Part shown: positions 11,819 through 19,069 of the stretch, one piece after another
How positions within the stretch are numbered: position 1 is the first letter of the stretch
Layout of the letters: each line of letters begins with the position of its first letter
Assembly (NCBI RefSeq): GCF_003478505.1
Contig: NZ_QUFI01000038.1
Coordinates: 1-25,518, forward strand
From: Clostridium sp. AF27-2AA
GTDB lineage: Bacteria > Bacillota > Clostridia > Lachnospirales > Lachnospiraceae
DNA length: 25,518 bases
Direction of reading: 5' to 3'
Position numbers and translations under genes: made by a program
The notes under the pieces: model-generated
Told to the model about the DNA's origin: nothing
The model's database searches: none
What the model saw: only the letters and a program-made list of their open reading frames with translations

Positions 11819-12937
11819 ATGATAAGATATCTGGATAATCAGGAAAAGGGGCGGACAAAGGATTTGTGGCGGGAGGCATTCCCGGAGGATTCTGAGGACT
11901 TTCTGGATTACTATGATCAGGAGAAAATGAGCATAAACCAGGTGCTGGTCCGGGAGGAGAACGGTGTCATTCAGTCGATGCTTCATCGGAATCCTTACCG
12001 GCTGCAGGTGCGGGACACGTTCTGGGATGCAGATTATATTGTGGCGGTGGCCACCCGGACTGATATGCGTCATCGCGGTTACATGCGCAGCCTGCTGATC
12101 CGGATGATGACGGATATGCGGGAGCGGCAGATGCCGTTCTGTTTTCTGATGCCGGCGGCAGAGGCAATTTACACGCCGTTTCAGTTTGCGTTTATCTATG
12201 ACCAGCCGGTCTGGAATCTGAAAGAGGATATAAAACTGAAGCATACTTCTATAGAAGAAACGGTGCCAGCAGGGAACATGACGGAAATGGACGTGGCGGA
12301 CAAACTGGTGCAGCAGGTACAACCGATACAGATGGCGGCCGACTGGATGCAGCAATGGCTGGAACAGCGCTATGAGGTATTTACGAAGCGTGATAGCGAT
12401 TATGTAACCAGCCTGATCAGGGAAGTGAAGAGTGAACTGGGCAGCCTGGATTTTCTTTATGATCAGAAACAGCTTGTGGGAATTCAGAGTATCTGGGGGC
12501 GCAAAGAAAAGGAACAGCGCCTTTTGTATACAGAAGACGGTTACTCGGAGCTGGAAAAGAAAAAGCCGGCCATTATGGCCCGGCTCATTACACTGGAAAA
12601 TTTTGTGCCGGTGATTCATTTGAAAGAAGACGCGGAGACGGAGCAGTTTACGGTCTGCCTGGAACTGGAGGACCCGCTGATTCCGCAGAATGATGGACAC
12701 TTTATCTGGACACTGGATCATAATGGATCCCAGATTGAGAAACTGACCGGCCAGATCGGAACTATGGAAGAGGCACTGGCCCAGACGGAGTGGGAAACTG
12801 ACCGCGTACTGCACCTGAAAATTGAGGAGCTGACGCAGTGGCTGTTCGGTTATCGTATACCAGAGGCTGTAAAGCAGTATGCCGGGGCAGAACAGATTGA
12901 TGTGTTGAGCCGGATCTTCCTCGATGAGGTTGTATAG
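11819..12937 (+). CDS. Eis-like GNAT family N-acetyltransferase
   Basis: A 372-residue protein. The ATG at 11819 is chosen since AGAGG lies five bases upstream and MIRYLDNQEKGRTKDLWREAFPED is the usual start of this group. The N-terminal GNAT domain (about 1-140) has ADYIVAVATRTDMRHRGYMRSLLIRMM, the acetyl-CoA pyrophosphate loop with R-G-Y. It continues into MPAAEAIYTPFQFAFIYD, typical of Eis-type enzymes that have a second GNAT-like and an SCP-like C-terminal domain. Eis relatives acetylate amines such as aminoglycosides or protein lysines. With a Sir2 deacylase next door, protein acetylation turnover is a reasonable inference, not shown. Confidence 0.75.
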   Translation: MIRYLDNQEKGRTKDLWREAFPEDSEDFLDYYDQEKMSINQVLVREENGVIQSMLHRNPYRLQVRDTFWDADYIVAVATRTDMRHRGYMRSLLIRMMTDMRERQMPFCFLMPAAEAIYTPFQFAFIYDQPVWNLKEDIKLKHTSIEETVPAGNMTEMDVADKLVQQVQPIQMAADWMQQWLEQRYEVFTKRDSDYVTSLIREVKSELGSLDFLYDQKQLVGIQSIWGRKEKEQRLLYTEDGYSELEKKKPAIMARLITLENFVPVIHLKEDAETEQFTVCLELEDPLIPQNDGHFIWTLDHNGSQIEKLTGQIGTMEEALAQTEWETDRVLHLKIEELTQWLFGYRIPEAVKQYAGAEQIDVLSRIFLDEVV

Positions 12938-12991
12938 AGGTAACTGTGAGGGTACTGAACAGTTACGTATAGAGAAAAGGAAGGAGCGGGA

Positions 12992-13738
12992 ATGATGAAT
13001 CAGGCTATGACAGAGCGTGTGGACATGTTGGAAAAGTGGATTCAGGAAAGTAATAATGTGGTGTTTTTCGGCGGCGCGGGCGTTTCTACGGAAAGTGGAA
13101 TCCCGGATTTTCGCAGCGTGGACGGACTTTACAACCAGCAGTATGATTATCCGCCGGAGACCATCATCAGCCATAGCTTTTACCGGAGAAATCCAGAGGA
13201 ATTTTATCGGTTTTATAAGAATAAAATGCTGTTTCCGAATGCGAAACCCAATGCGGCGCATCTGGCACTGGCGAAGCTGGAGCAGCAGGGCAAGGTTCGC
13301 GCGGTTATCACTCAGAACATTGACGGGCTGCATCAGGCAGCAGGAAGCCGGGAAGTGCTGGAGCTGCATGGCTCTGTCCACCGGAATTACTGTACCCGCT
13401 GTGGAAAATTCTTTGATCTTGCCACAATTATGGGGATGGAGAGTGTGCCGCGCTGTGAGTGTGGCGGCATTATCAAGCCGGATGTGGTACTTTATGAGGA
13501 AGGACTGGATCAGACCACGCTGCAGAAAGCGGTGCGTTACATACAGGAAGCGGATATCCTGATCATTGGAGGAACCTCCCTGACGGTGTATCCGGCAGCA
13601 GGACTGATTGATTATTACCGGGGGAAGAAGCTGGTGCTGATCAACAAGAGTGTTACGCCGATGGATGACAGGGCAGATCTGGTCATCAATGAGCCGATCG
13701 GAGCGGTGTTTGAGCGCTTTTTGAAGGAGGAAAAATAG
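12992..13738 (+). CDS. cobB: Sir2-family NAD-dependent protein deacylase
   Basis: This 248-residue sirtuin removes acetyl (or longer acyl) groups from protein lysines using NAD. Motifs: GAGVSTESGIPDFRS (28-42), QNIDGLH (108-114), catalytic His126 in LHGS, zinc cysteines CTRC (134-137) and CEC (155-157), and GGTSLTVYPAAG for NAD. The Zn module is complete; the length is normal for bacterial class U/III enzymes. GGAAGGAG lies four to five bases before the ATG at 12992. Its TAG is directly followed by the ATG of the aldo/keto reductase, so the two are translationally coupled. It follows an acetyltransferase gene by 54 bp. Confidence 0.93.
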   Translation: MMNQAMTERVDMLEKWIQESNNVVFFGGAGVSTESGIPDFRSVDGLYNQQYDYPPETIISHSFYRRNPEEFYRFYKNKMLFPNAKPNAAHLALAKLEQQGKVRAVITQNIDGLHQAAGSREVLELHGSVHRNYCTRCGKFFDLATIMGMESVPRCECGGIIKPDVVLYEEGLDQTTLQKAVRYIQEADILIIGGTSLTVYPAAGLIDYYRGKKLVLINKSVTPMDDRADLVINEPIGAVFERFLKEEK

Positions 13739-14752
13739 ATGTATCAGGCGGATGATTCTCGTTATGACAAGATGAGTTATAAACGCTGTGGAAACAGCGG
13801 AATCCTGCTTCCGCGGGTATCGCTGGGCATGTGGCAGAATTTCGGGACGGAGAAGCCCCTTACAGAGCAGAAAGAGATTATTTTCCGGGCATTTGATCTG
13901 GGCATTACCCATTTCGACCTGGCGAATAACTATGGTGCTCCGAATATCGGAATGGCAGAGGAGAACTTCGGAAAGATTTTCGAGGAAGATTTGAAGCTGT
14001 ACCGGGAGCAGATCCTGGTTTCCACCAAAGCCGGATACGATTTCTGGCCAGGACCCTATGGAAACTGGGGATCCAGAAAATATCTGATGTCCAGCCTGGA
14101 TGCCAGCTTAAAGCGCATGAAGCTGGATTATGTGGACATTTTCTATCATCATCGTCCAGATCCGGAGACGCCGCTGGAAGAGACCATGGGCGCACTGTCG
14201 GATATGGTGCGGCAGGGCAAGGCGCTGTATGTGGGAATTTCCAATTATCAGGCAGAGGAAGCAGAGCGGGCTATTGCAATTCTGAAAGAGAATGGAACGC
14301 CATGCCTGATCCATCAGGCCAGATACAATATGTTTGAGCGCTGGCCAGAGCAGGGCCTGTTTGAGGTACTGACGAAAAATGGAACCGGCTGTATCGCTTA
14401 CAGTCCGCTGGCCCAGGGCGCACTGACAGATAAGTATTTAAAAGGAATCCCGGCAGATTCCCGGGCGTCCAGACAGGGAACCACCGTAGGGAAGCGGTAT
14501 ATGCATGAGGACCAGCTTGCCAAGGTGGCAAAGCTGAATGAGCTTGCGAAAGAGCGCGGCCAGAGCCTGGCGCAGATGGCCCTGGCCTGGGTACTGCGCA
14601 GAGATGAGGTGGCCAGCGTCCTGATCGGAGCGAGCCGCGTCAGCCAGTTGGAGGACAATGTGGCGGCACTGGATAAGCTGGAATTCAGCACGGAAGAACT
14701 GGCGAGGATTGATGCGATTTTAGGAAAAGATCCGGGACATATGATCCGGTAG
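13739..14752 (+). CDS. Aldo/keto reductase (YghZ/Gpr-like)
   Basis: A 337-residue NADPH-dependent (alpha/beta)8 oxidoreductase. The catalytic tetrad is visible: Asp and Tyr in HFDLANNYGAP, Lys in VSTKAGYDFW, His in IFYHHRPD. WPGPYGNWGSRKYL and the order of motifs are those of the AKR14/YghZ (L-glyceraldehyde 3-phosphate reductase) and voltage-gated potassium channel beta-subunit-like group, which detoxifies aldehydes such as methylglyoxal. AGGAGG lies nine bases before the ATG, inside the end of the Sir2 gene. The true substrate is not known from sequence. Confidence 0.9.
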   Translation: MYQADDSRYDKMSYKRCGNSGILLPRVSLGMWQNFGTEKPLTEQKEIIFRAFDLGITHFDLANNYGAPNIGMAEENFGKIFEEDLKLYREQILVSTKAGYDFWPGPYGNWGSRKYLMSSLDASLKRMKLDYVDIFYHHRPDPETPLEETMGALSDMVRQGKALYVGISNYQAEEAERAIAILKENGTPCLIHQARYNMFERWPEQGLFEVLTKNGTGCIAYSPLAQGALTDKYLKGIPADSRASRQGTTVGKRYMHEDQLAKVAKLNELAKERGQSLAQMALAWVLRRDEVASVLIGASRVSQLEDNVAALDKLEFSTEELARIDAILGKDPGHMIR

Positions 14753-14770
14753 AAAAAAAGGGAGCGATAT

Positions 14771-14980
14771 ATGGAACAGAAATGGAATTTTGAGGTGGGT
14801 GATGTGGTAAAGCTGAAAAAGCCGCATCCCTGCGGGAGCCATGAGTGGGAAATCCTGCGGGTAGGAGCGGATTTCCGGCTGAAATGCATGGGCTGCGGCC
14901 ATCAGGTCATGACCGAGCGGAAAATGGTAGAGAAAAATGCCCGGGGCCTGACGAAGGCAGCGGAGAAGCAGCAGGGCTAA
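14771..14980 (+). CDS. DUF951 family protein
   Basis: A 69-residue conserved Firmicutes protein. VGDVVKLKKPHPCGSHEWEILRVGADFRLKCMGCGH matches DUF951: a small beta-barrel-like fold with CxxC (MGC) and a PHPCG motif that suggests metal or nucleic-acid binding. The C-terminal helix is charged. GGGAG lies seven bases before the ATG and 18 bp separate it from the aldo/keto reductase. Function is unknown; in many Firmicutes the gene sits close to rpsF, as here. Confidence 0.9.
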   Translation: MEQKWNFEVGDVVKLKKPHPCGSHEWEILRVGADFRLKCMGCGHQVMTERKMVEKNARGLTKAAEKQQG

Positions 14981-15069
14981 ATGCAGGAAGAAATTGAGTG
15001 AAGCATGGAAGCGGGGCGGAAAACGGCGGAAAATCCGCAAAAAAACTTGCAAAATCCGCGAAAAAGTGC

Positions 15070-15098
15070 TTGCTTTTATACGGTAAGTCTGCTAAAAT
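15070..15098 (+). promoter_or_regulatory. Promoter of the rpsF-ssb-rpsR operon
   Basis: TTGCTT (15070-15075), 17-bp spacer, TAAAAT (15093-15098), giving a leader of about 70 nt before rpsF. Confidence 0.75.
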
Positions 15099-15120
15099 AT
15101 TTATCCGTGACACATTAAAA

Positions 15121-15166
15121 TCCTTGCTCTTGAGACTGAAGTCAAGGGCCAGAGACCACAAGGAGG
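15121..15166 (+). promoter_or_regulatory. rpsF leader hairpin masking the Shine-Dalgarno sequence
   Basis: TCCTTG (15121-15126) pairs with CAAGGA (15159-15164), covering most of the AAGGAGG of rpsF. An inner hairpin CTCTTGA (15127-15133) / TCAAGGG (15142-15148) stacks on it. Firmicutes rpsF operons are known to be feedback-controlled by the S6:S18 complex binding their leader; this structure is a candidate for that site. I did not confirm the conserved S6:S18-binding core. Confidence 0.5.
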
Positions 15167-15173
15167 TAAAGCA

Positions 15174-15467
15174 ATGAACAAATACGAATTAGCAGTTGTT
15201 CTGAGCGCAAAACTCGAAGACGAAGAGAGAGCTGCAGCACTGGAGAAGGTACAGGGTTATATCACCCGCTTCGGTGGCACTGTAACAGGCGTTGATGATT
15301 GGGGCAAGAAGAGACTTGCTTACGAGATTCAGAAAGCAAAAGAGGCTTTCTACTACTTCATCAAGTTCGAGTCTGAGAACTCTGACTGCTCTAACGAAGT
15401 GGAAGCACACATCCGCATCATGGAGCCGGTTGTCAGATATCTTTGCGTAAAGCAGGACGAGCAGTAA
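15174..15467 (+). CDS. rpsF: 30S ribosomal protein S6
   Basis: 97 residues, normal length. MNKYELAVVLSAKLEDEER, GGTVTGVDDWGKKRLAYEI, FYYFIKFE and IRIMEPVVRYL are the S6 landmarks. It binds 16S rRNA next to S18 in the platform of the small subunit. AAGGAGG lies seven bases before the ATG. First gene of the S6-SSB-S18 operon. Confidence 0.98.
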   Translation: MNKYELAVVLSAKLEDEERAAALEKVQGYITRFGGTVTGVDDWGKKRLAYEIQKAKEAFYYFIKFESENSDCSNEVEAHIRIMEPVVRYLCVKQDEQ

Positions 15468-15508
15468 GTAATAGATAACGACCAGCTTAAAAAAGGAAGA
15501 GTGATGGT

Positions 15509-15973
15509 ATGAATAGAGTAATCCTTATGGGAAGATTGACCAGAGACCCGGAAGTTCGTTACACCCAGGGAGAGCGTTCCATGGCTGTTGCGAGATACAC
15601 CCTTGCAGTGGACCGCAGAGGACGCCGTAACCAGGACGGAAACGAGCAGACTGCCGATTTTATTAACATCGTGGCATTTGACAGAGCAGGCGAGTTTGCA
15701 GAGAAGTATTTCCGTCAGGGGATGCGCGTACTGGTGTCCGGACGTATCCAGACTGGCAGTTACACCAACAAAGAAGGTCAGCGTGTTTATACCACAGACA
15801 TCATCGTAGATGATCAGGAGTTTGCAGACAGCAAAAACTCTGCAGGCGGAAATGGTGACAATGGCGGATACGGCTATCAGCCGACCTCCAGACCGGCTCC
15901 GACCAGCGCAATTGGCGATGGCTTCATGAACATCCCGGATGGTGTGGAAGACGAAGGACTGCCGTTTAACTAA
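15509..15973 (+). CDS. ssb: Single-stranded DNA-binding protein
   Basis: 154 residues. The OB fold (about 1-110) starts MNRVILMGRLTRDPEVRYTQ and contains TADFINIVAFDRAGEFAEKYFRQG and VLVSGRIQTGSYTNKEG. A Gly/Pro/Ser-rich linker follows, ending in the acidic tip DEGLPFN that recruits replication and repair partners. Coats single-stranded DNA in replication. AAGGAAG precedes the ATG. Located between rpsF and rpsR as in most Firmicutes. Confidence 0.98.
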   Translation: MNRVILMGRLTRDPEVRYTQGERSMAVARYTLAVDRRGRRNQDGNEQTADFINIVAFDRAGEFAEKYFRQGMRVLVSGRIQTGSYTNKEGQRVYTTDIIVDDQEFADSKNSAGGNGDNGGYGYQPTSRPAPTSAIGDGFMNIPDGVEDEGLPFN

Positions 15974-16024
15974 ATCAGGTTTAGCTGAGACGGCACGAAT
16001 CATTTGAAGAAGGAGGCAGTACCA

Positions 16025-16291
16025 ATGGCATTCAATAAGACTGATAAAGCAGATGGCGCTAAGGTAAGAAGAGGCGGCATGCGTAGAAGAAAAAAAGTTT
16101 GTGTATTCTGCGGCGATAAGAACGGCGTAATCGATTACAAGGATACCAACAAGCTGAAAAGATATGTATCTGAGAGAGGTAAAATTCTTCCGAGAAGAAT
16201 TACCGGTAACTGTGCTAAGCACCAGAGAGCTCTGACCGTTGCTATCAAGAGAGCACGTCACATCGCTCTGATGCCGTACACCATGGAGTAA
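16025..16291 (+). CDS. rpsR: 30S ribosomal protein S18
   Basis: 88 residues. The start ATG 16025 follows GGAGG by eight bases; an upstream in-frame codon at 16004 is not needed. [41 protein letters not shown] is the S18 signature. It has two cysteines near the N-terminus in CxxC (CVFC), as in zinc-type S18 proteins. Binds with S6 to 16S rRNA; last gene of the operon. Confidence 0.98.
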   Translation: MAFNKTDKADGAKVRRGGMRRRKKVCVFCGDKNGVIDYKDTNKLKRYVSERGKILPRRITGNCAKHQRALTVAIKRARHIALMPYTME

Positions 16292-16318
16292 TCCACAAGA
16301 TACGGAATAAGAATTCAG

Positions 16319-16358
16319 AAGAGACTTTATGCAGGAAGCTGTGTAAGGTCTCTTTTTT
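16319..16358 (+). terminator. Terminator of the rpsF-ssb-rpsR operon
   Basis: AAGAGAC (16319-16325) pairs with GTCTCTT (16348-16354), extendable by a few pairs, followed by a T run to 16358. Confidence 0.85.
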
Positions 16359-16393
16359 CGTCTTACATTCCTCTTACGATTTGGCCGGAGCCG

Positions 16394-16422
16394 TTGAATA
16401 TGTCATATGCCAGTGATAAAAT
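16394..16422 (+). promoter_or_regulatory. Promoter of the Cys-rich membrane protein gene
   Basis: TTGAAT (16394-16399), 17-bp spacer, TAAAAT (16417-16422), 45 bp before the ATG at 16467. Confidence 0.7.
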
Positions 16423-16466
16423 AGGGAAAGACAGATAGAACATATCAAAAAAGGAAGCGCATACAT

Positions 16467-16697
16467 ATGGAAGTATTGATGGGTATATTTTTAAAGGCCT
16501 GTGTGGCTGTGGTGGTTGGAGTAATCTGCCTGGTCGGACTGATTCTTTATTCCAAGAAGAAGGACCGGGAAGAAGCACAAAATGGGGCGGCAGGCAAAAG
16601 CCAGACGGACTCCGGGCATATGACATGCAGCGGTGACTGCAGTAAATGTTTTAGTCATTGCGGCGCAGAAAATATAAAACAGCAGCAGAAACAGTAA
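16467..16697 (+). CDS. Small membrane protein with Cys-rich tail
   Basis: 76 residues: one membrane helix (about 8-28, FLKACVAVVVGVICLVGLILY) with a positive stop KKKDRE, so the tail is cytosolic. The tail ends in CSGDCSKCFSHCG, four cysteines with spacing C-x3-C-x2-C-x3-C. This recalls the short Cys-rich membrane proteins near FeoB iron transporters, but no feo gene is here. Could bind Fe-S or another metal. The next gene starts 35 bp later and is probably cotranscribed. Family not firmly recognised. Confidence 0.65.
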   Translation: MEVLMGIFLKACVAVVVGVICLVGLILYSKKKDREEAQNGAAGKSQTDSGHMTCSGDCSKCFSHCGAENIKQQQKQ

Positions 16698-16732
16698 TTG
16701 GTAATGAATTCAAATTGGAGGAGGGATTACAC

Positions 16733-17569
16733 ATGAAACTGAAACGACTGGCAGCAGCAACGGCAGCTTTGGTGATGGTACTTACCGTGCCGGCTTATGC
16801 GAATGATGCAGATGCGGTGGCGGTATATGAGGAGATGAACCAGAAACAAAAAACTCTGACGGATGTGAACGCTTACTATGATTTTAATATAAGCACTAAA
16901 ATGGATGCTATGCAGATGAGCAGCCGCCTGGAGATGAATATGAAAGCAAATCATATTACAGAGCCGGAGCATCTGCGAATGAACAATTACATGCGTATGA
17001 CCATAGGACAGTTTTCAACTGGAAATGAGACGGAGGGACCGGCAGGGGATAGTGTTTCCATGGATTTAAGCGGCACTCCGGTTACGGGCAATATGTACTA
17101 TGAAAATGGTATGTATTATATGGACATGATGGATCAGAAAATCAAACAGCCGATGCCATTGGAGCAGATGATGAAAAGCATTCAGCAGATTCCGGGCATG
17201 GACAATGGCGGACTGGATTACATTCAGAATCTGAAGCTTCGCACAGAGGGCGAAGACCGGATCCTGAGCTATACTATGGATGCTGGGAAAATGAATTCCC
17301 TGCTTGACCAGGTGATGGGAATGAACGGAATGTCTGCTGTGGCTCAGAGCGGCGCACAGGTAAGCTATGATGCCATCAGCGGGGAACTGGTTGTAGGTCC
17401 GGATGGCTACTGCAAAAAGAGCAGAATGAAGATGGGTATGAAGATGACCATGGATGGCTCCGTTATCAGTGTGATGATGGACGGTGATGTGGGGTATGCA
17501 GACCCGGGACAGCCGGTGGAATTTGCAACACCGGATTTAAACGGATATCAGCTGCTCGAGATACAGTAG
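16733..17569 (+). CDS. Secreted DUF6612-like protein
   Basis: A 278-residue exported protein. The ATG at 16733 follows GGAGGAGGG by seven bases, and the product starts with a signal peptide MKLKRLAAATAALVMVLTVPAYA|ND. The mature part alternates amphipathic strands (YDFNISTKMDAMQMSSRLEMNMKA; GNMYYENGMYYMDMMDQKIKQPM; MKMGMKMTMDGSVISVMMDGDV). This is the pattern of a LolA/LppX-like half-barrel typical of DUF6612 proteins, and it is unusually rich in Met (about 14%). A lipobox Cys is absent, so it is secreted, not lipid-anchored. Role unknown; lipid or hydrophobic ligand binding is an inference from the fold type. Confidence 0.65.
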   Translation: MKLKRLAAATAALVMVLTVPAYANDADAVAVYEEMNQKQKTLTDVNAYYDFNISTKMDAMQMSSRLEMNMKANHITEPEHLRMNNYMRMTIGQFSTGNETEGPAGDSVSMDLSGTPVTGNMYYENGMYYMDMMDQKIKQPMPLEQMMKSIQQIPGMDNGGLDYIQNLKLRTEGEDRILSYTMDAGKMNSLLDQVMGMNGMSAVAQSGAQVSYDAISGELVVGPDGYCKKSRMKMGMKMTMDGSVISVMMDGDVGYADPGQPVEFATPDLNGYQLLEIQ

Positions 17570-17626
17570 AAATCAGGTGCAGAGAAAGCTGCGCATCAAA
17601 CGAACAGAAGAAAACTGGAAAAAGGA

Positions 17627-17668
17627 AACGCCGAAAGTGCTGGCATAGAGCCGCGCTTCCGGCGTTTT
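17627..17668. terminator. Bidirectional terminator between convergent genes
   Basis: Arms 17627-17640 (AACGCCGAAAGTGC) and 17653-17666 (GCGCTTCCGGCGTT) pair over about 12 bp with small irregularities, followed by TTTT on the plus strand. It separates the DUF6612-like gene from the convergent DUF4317 gene. Confidence 0.75.
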
Positions 17669-17697
17669 CTGCGTTCTGGATTTCCTAATACGGATGT

Positions 17698-18846
17698 TTA
17701 TTCTTCCTCTTCATGGGCGGCTGCACCCGGTGTTACGGCAATTCCGTTTACTTCCACACCGCCGTCGATGGCAATGACCAGGCACTGGCGTCCGTCAATT
17801 TCACGGGTTTCAATCAGATCAGTGTGGTCTGGATTGACCTTGATGATAACGTCCGGAGTTTTGACTTCAAAGGCCCGGGTGTTGGCGATATTGCTTGCGT
17901 AGATGGAAGCTTTTTCACCGGCGGTTTCATCGAAGTTCTGATCAAAGGTGGCAAGCTGTTCTTCCTCGATGCCGCTGTGCTCTAAGAGATTGCGGACCTG
18001 GTATTTGTCGAGGACAAGGGGTTCCGGCTCATCCTTGTGTTCTTCGATGAGCTCGCTCAAATTCTCATGGATGGTCTTTACCGTCTCGTAGTCACAGGCA
18101 TCCCCCAGGGTCTCCTCGATGATGGTCTGGAAGGATTCCTTCTGGTAACCGGCCGGAAGCGGCAGCGGGCAGCCAAGCATCTGCTCGATAAAGGCGTCGT
18201 GCAGGTCGTCGCTGTCTTTGGAGTAGTACAGGGTGCTGTGAAGGTCGGTGGAGCGGTCATTGAAGGCCGGGAACAAAAAGCCAAGCTGCGGCATCTGAAC
18301 CACCCAGTCCCGGATGCGGTTCTGGAAGCTGCCCTCCATCTCGTTGTAGCTGAGACCTGGTTTGGACAGGTCTACCGGGCAGATGGAGCAGAGAATGTAG
18401 CTGTAAACTTCATCAGAGGCATCCTCCATCTCGATGCCATCGGAAGTCTTTCCCGGGATGTCGTAGGCATCGTGGATCAGCAGGATCAGATAGTTGCCCA
18501 CATAGTCGTAGTTTTCGATAATGCGGTCATAGAAAGCATCCAGGAGGGCATCATCCTGCAGGCGGCTGCCTCGCAGCTTTAGCAGGAATTCGTGAGGGCC
18601 GCCTTCTTCCTCAGCAGCCAGCGGAAACTCCAGGTTAATAAGATTTTTTCCCAGCGTGCCGGACAGATTCTTGCGGAGCAGCTCAAAATATTTGAACATA
18701 TCCTCCTCAGGGAGGGATAAAAATGCCTCCTTAAATTCTGCCTTTTTATTCTTTTCGCCGTCCACATAGCAGCCGCAGATGCGGGAAATGGAGCAGTTGG
18801 CCGGGGTGAACTGGCGCTTGATTTCAGCAATTTCTTTCTTTATCAT
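17698..18846 (-). CDS. DUF4317 family protein
   Basis: A 382-residue conserved clostridial protein. The ATG at 18846 is chosen, with AAAGGAG nine bases upstream; an ATG at 18870 lies before that site. It begins MIKKEIAEIKRQFTPANCSISRICGCYVDGEK, the DUF4317 hallmark, and carries LILLIHDAYDIPGK, SEVYSYILCSICPVDLSKPGLSY and QMPQLGFLFPAFNDRSTD, then an acidic C-terminus (AAAHEEEE). It has no signal peptide or membrane segment, so is cytosolic. Function unknown. Single gene, divergent from gdpP. Confidence 0.85.
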   Translation of the reverse strand: MIKKEIAEIKRQFTPANCSISRICGCYVDGEKNKKAEFKEAFLSLPEEDMFKYFELLRKNLSGTLGKNLINLEFPLAAEEEGGPHEFLLKLRGSRLQDDALLDAFYDRIIENYDYVGNYLILLIHDAYDIPGKTSDGIEMEDASDEVYSYILCSICPVDLSKPGLSYNEMEGSFQNRIRDWVVQMPQLGFLFPAFNDRSTDLHSTLYYSKDSDDLHDAFIEQMLGCPLPLPAGYQKESFQTIIEETLGDACDYETVKTIHENLSELIEEHKDEPEPLVLDKYQVRNLLEHSGIEEEQLATFDQNFDETAGEKASIYASNIANTRAFEVKTPDVIIKVNPDHTDLIETREIDGRQCLVIAIDGGVEVNGIAVTPGAAAHEEEE

Positions 18847-18969
18847 AAGGCGTATCTCCTTTGTATACATGGTAAATCATTGATTCGGATTTCTATTTTA
18901 TCACAGAAAAGGCGTTCGATAAAGGGAAAGTCGAAAATCCATCGGAGGCCTGGCGCAACATGCGAACAG

Positions 18970-18998
18970 TAGACGAATCATGGGAGCTATGGTATAAT
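18970..18998 (+). promoter_or_regulatory. Promoter of the gdpP-rplI-dnaB operon
   Basis: TAGACG (18970-18975), 17-bp spacer, extended TGG TATAAT (18993-18998). The leader contains two hairpins, GGCAGC (19011-19016) / GCTGCC (19023-19028) and AGATCC TTTC GGATCT just before the ribosome binding site. Confidence 0.75.
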
Positions 18999-19069
18999 TC
19001 AAAGATAGGTGGCAGCAAAAAAGCTGCCTGCAGCGGCAGATCCTTTCGGATCTGATAAGGAGAAAACGT

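Noticed and set aside
11732..13912. A 726-residue open frame on the minus strand
   Set aside because: It lies antisense to three well-recognised genes (DUF2156, GNAT, Sir2), has no start signal or family resemblance, and is biased to His/Arg/Leu as expected for the complement of GC-rich-third-position genes.
15026..15038. GCGGA AAA TCCGC hairpin as a terminator after the DUF951 gene
   Set aside because: It is followed by A residues, not T, so it would not work as an intrinsic terminator on the plus strand.
15353..16261. A 302-residue open frame on the minus strand across rpsF, ssb and rpsR
   Set aside because: Shadow of three certain genes; no ribosome binding site and no recognisable domain.
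18037..18582. A 181-residue plus-strand frame
   Set aside because: Entirely antisense to the DUF4317 gene, with no start signal.
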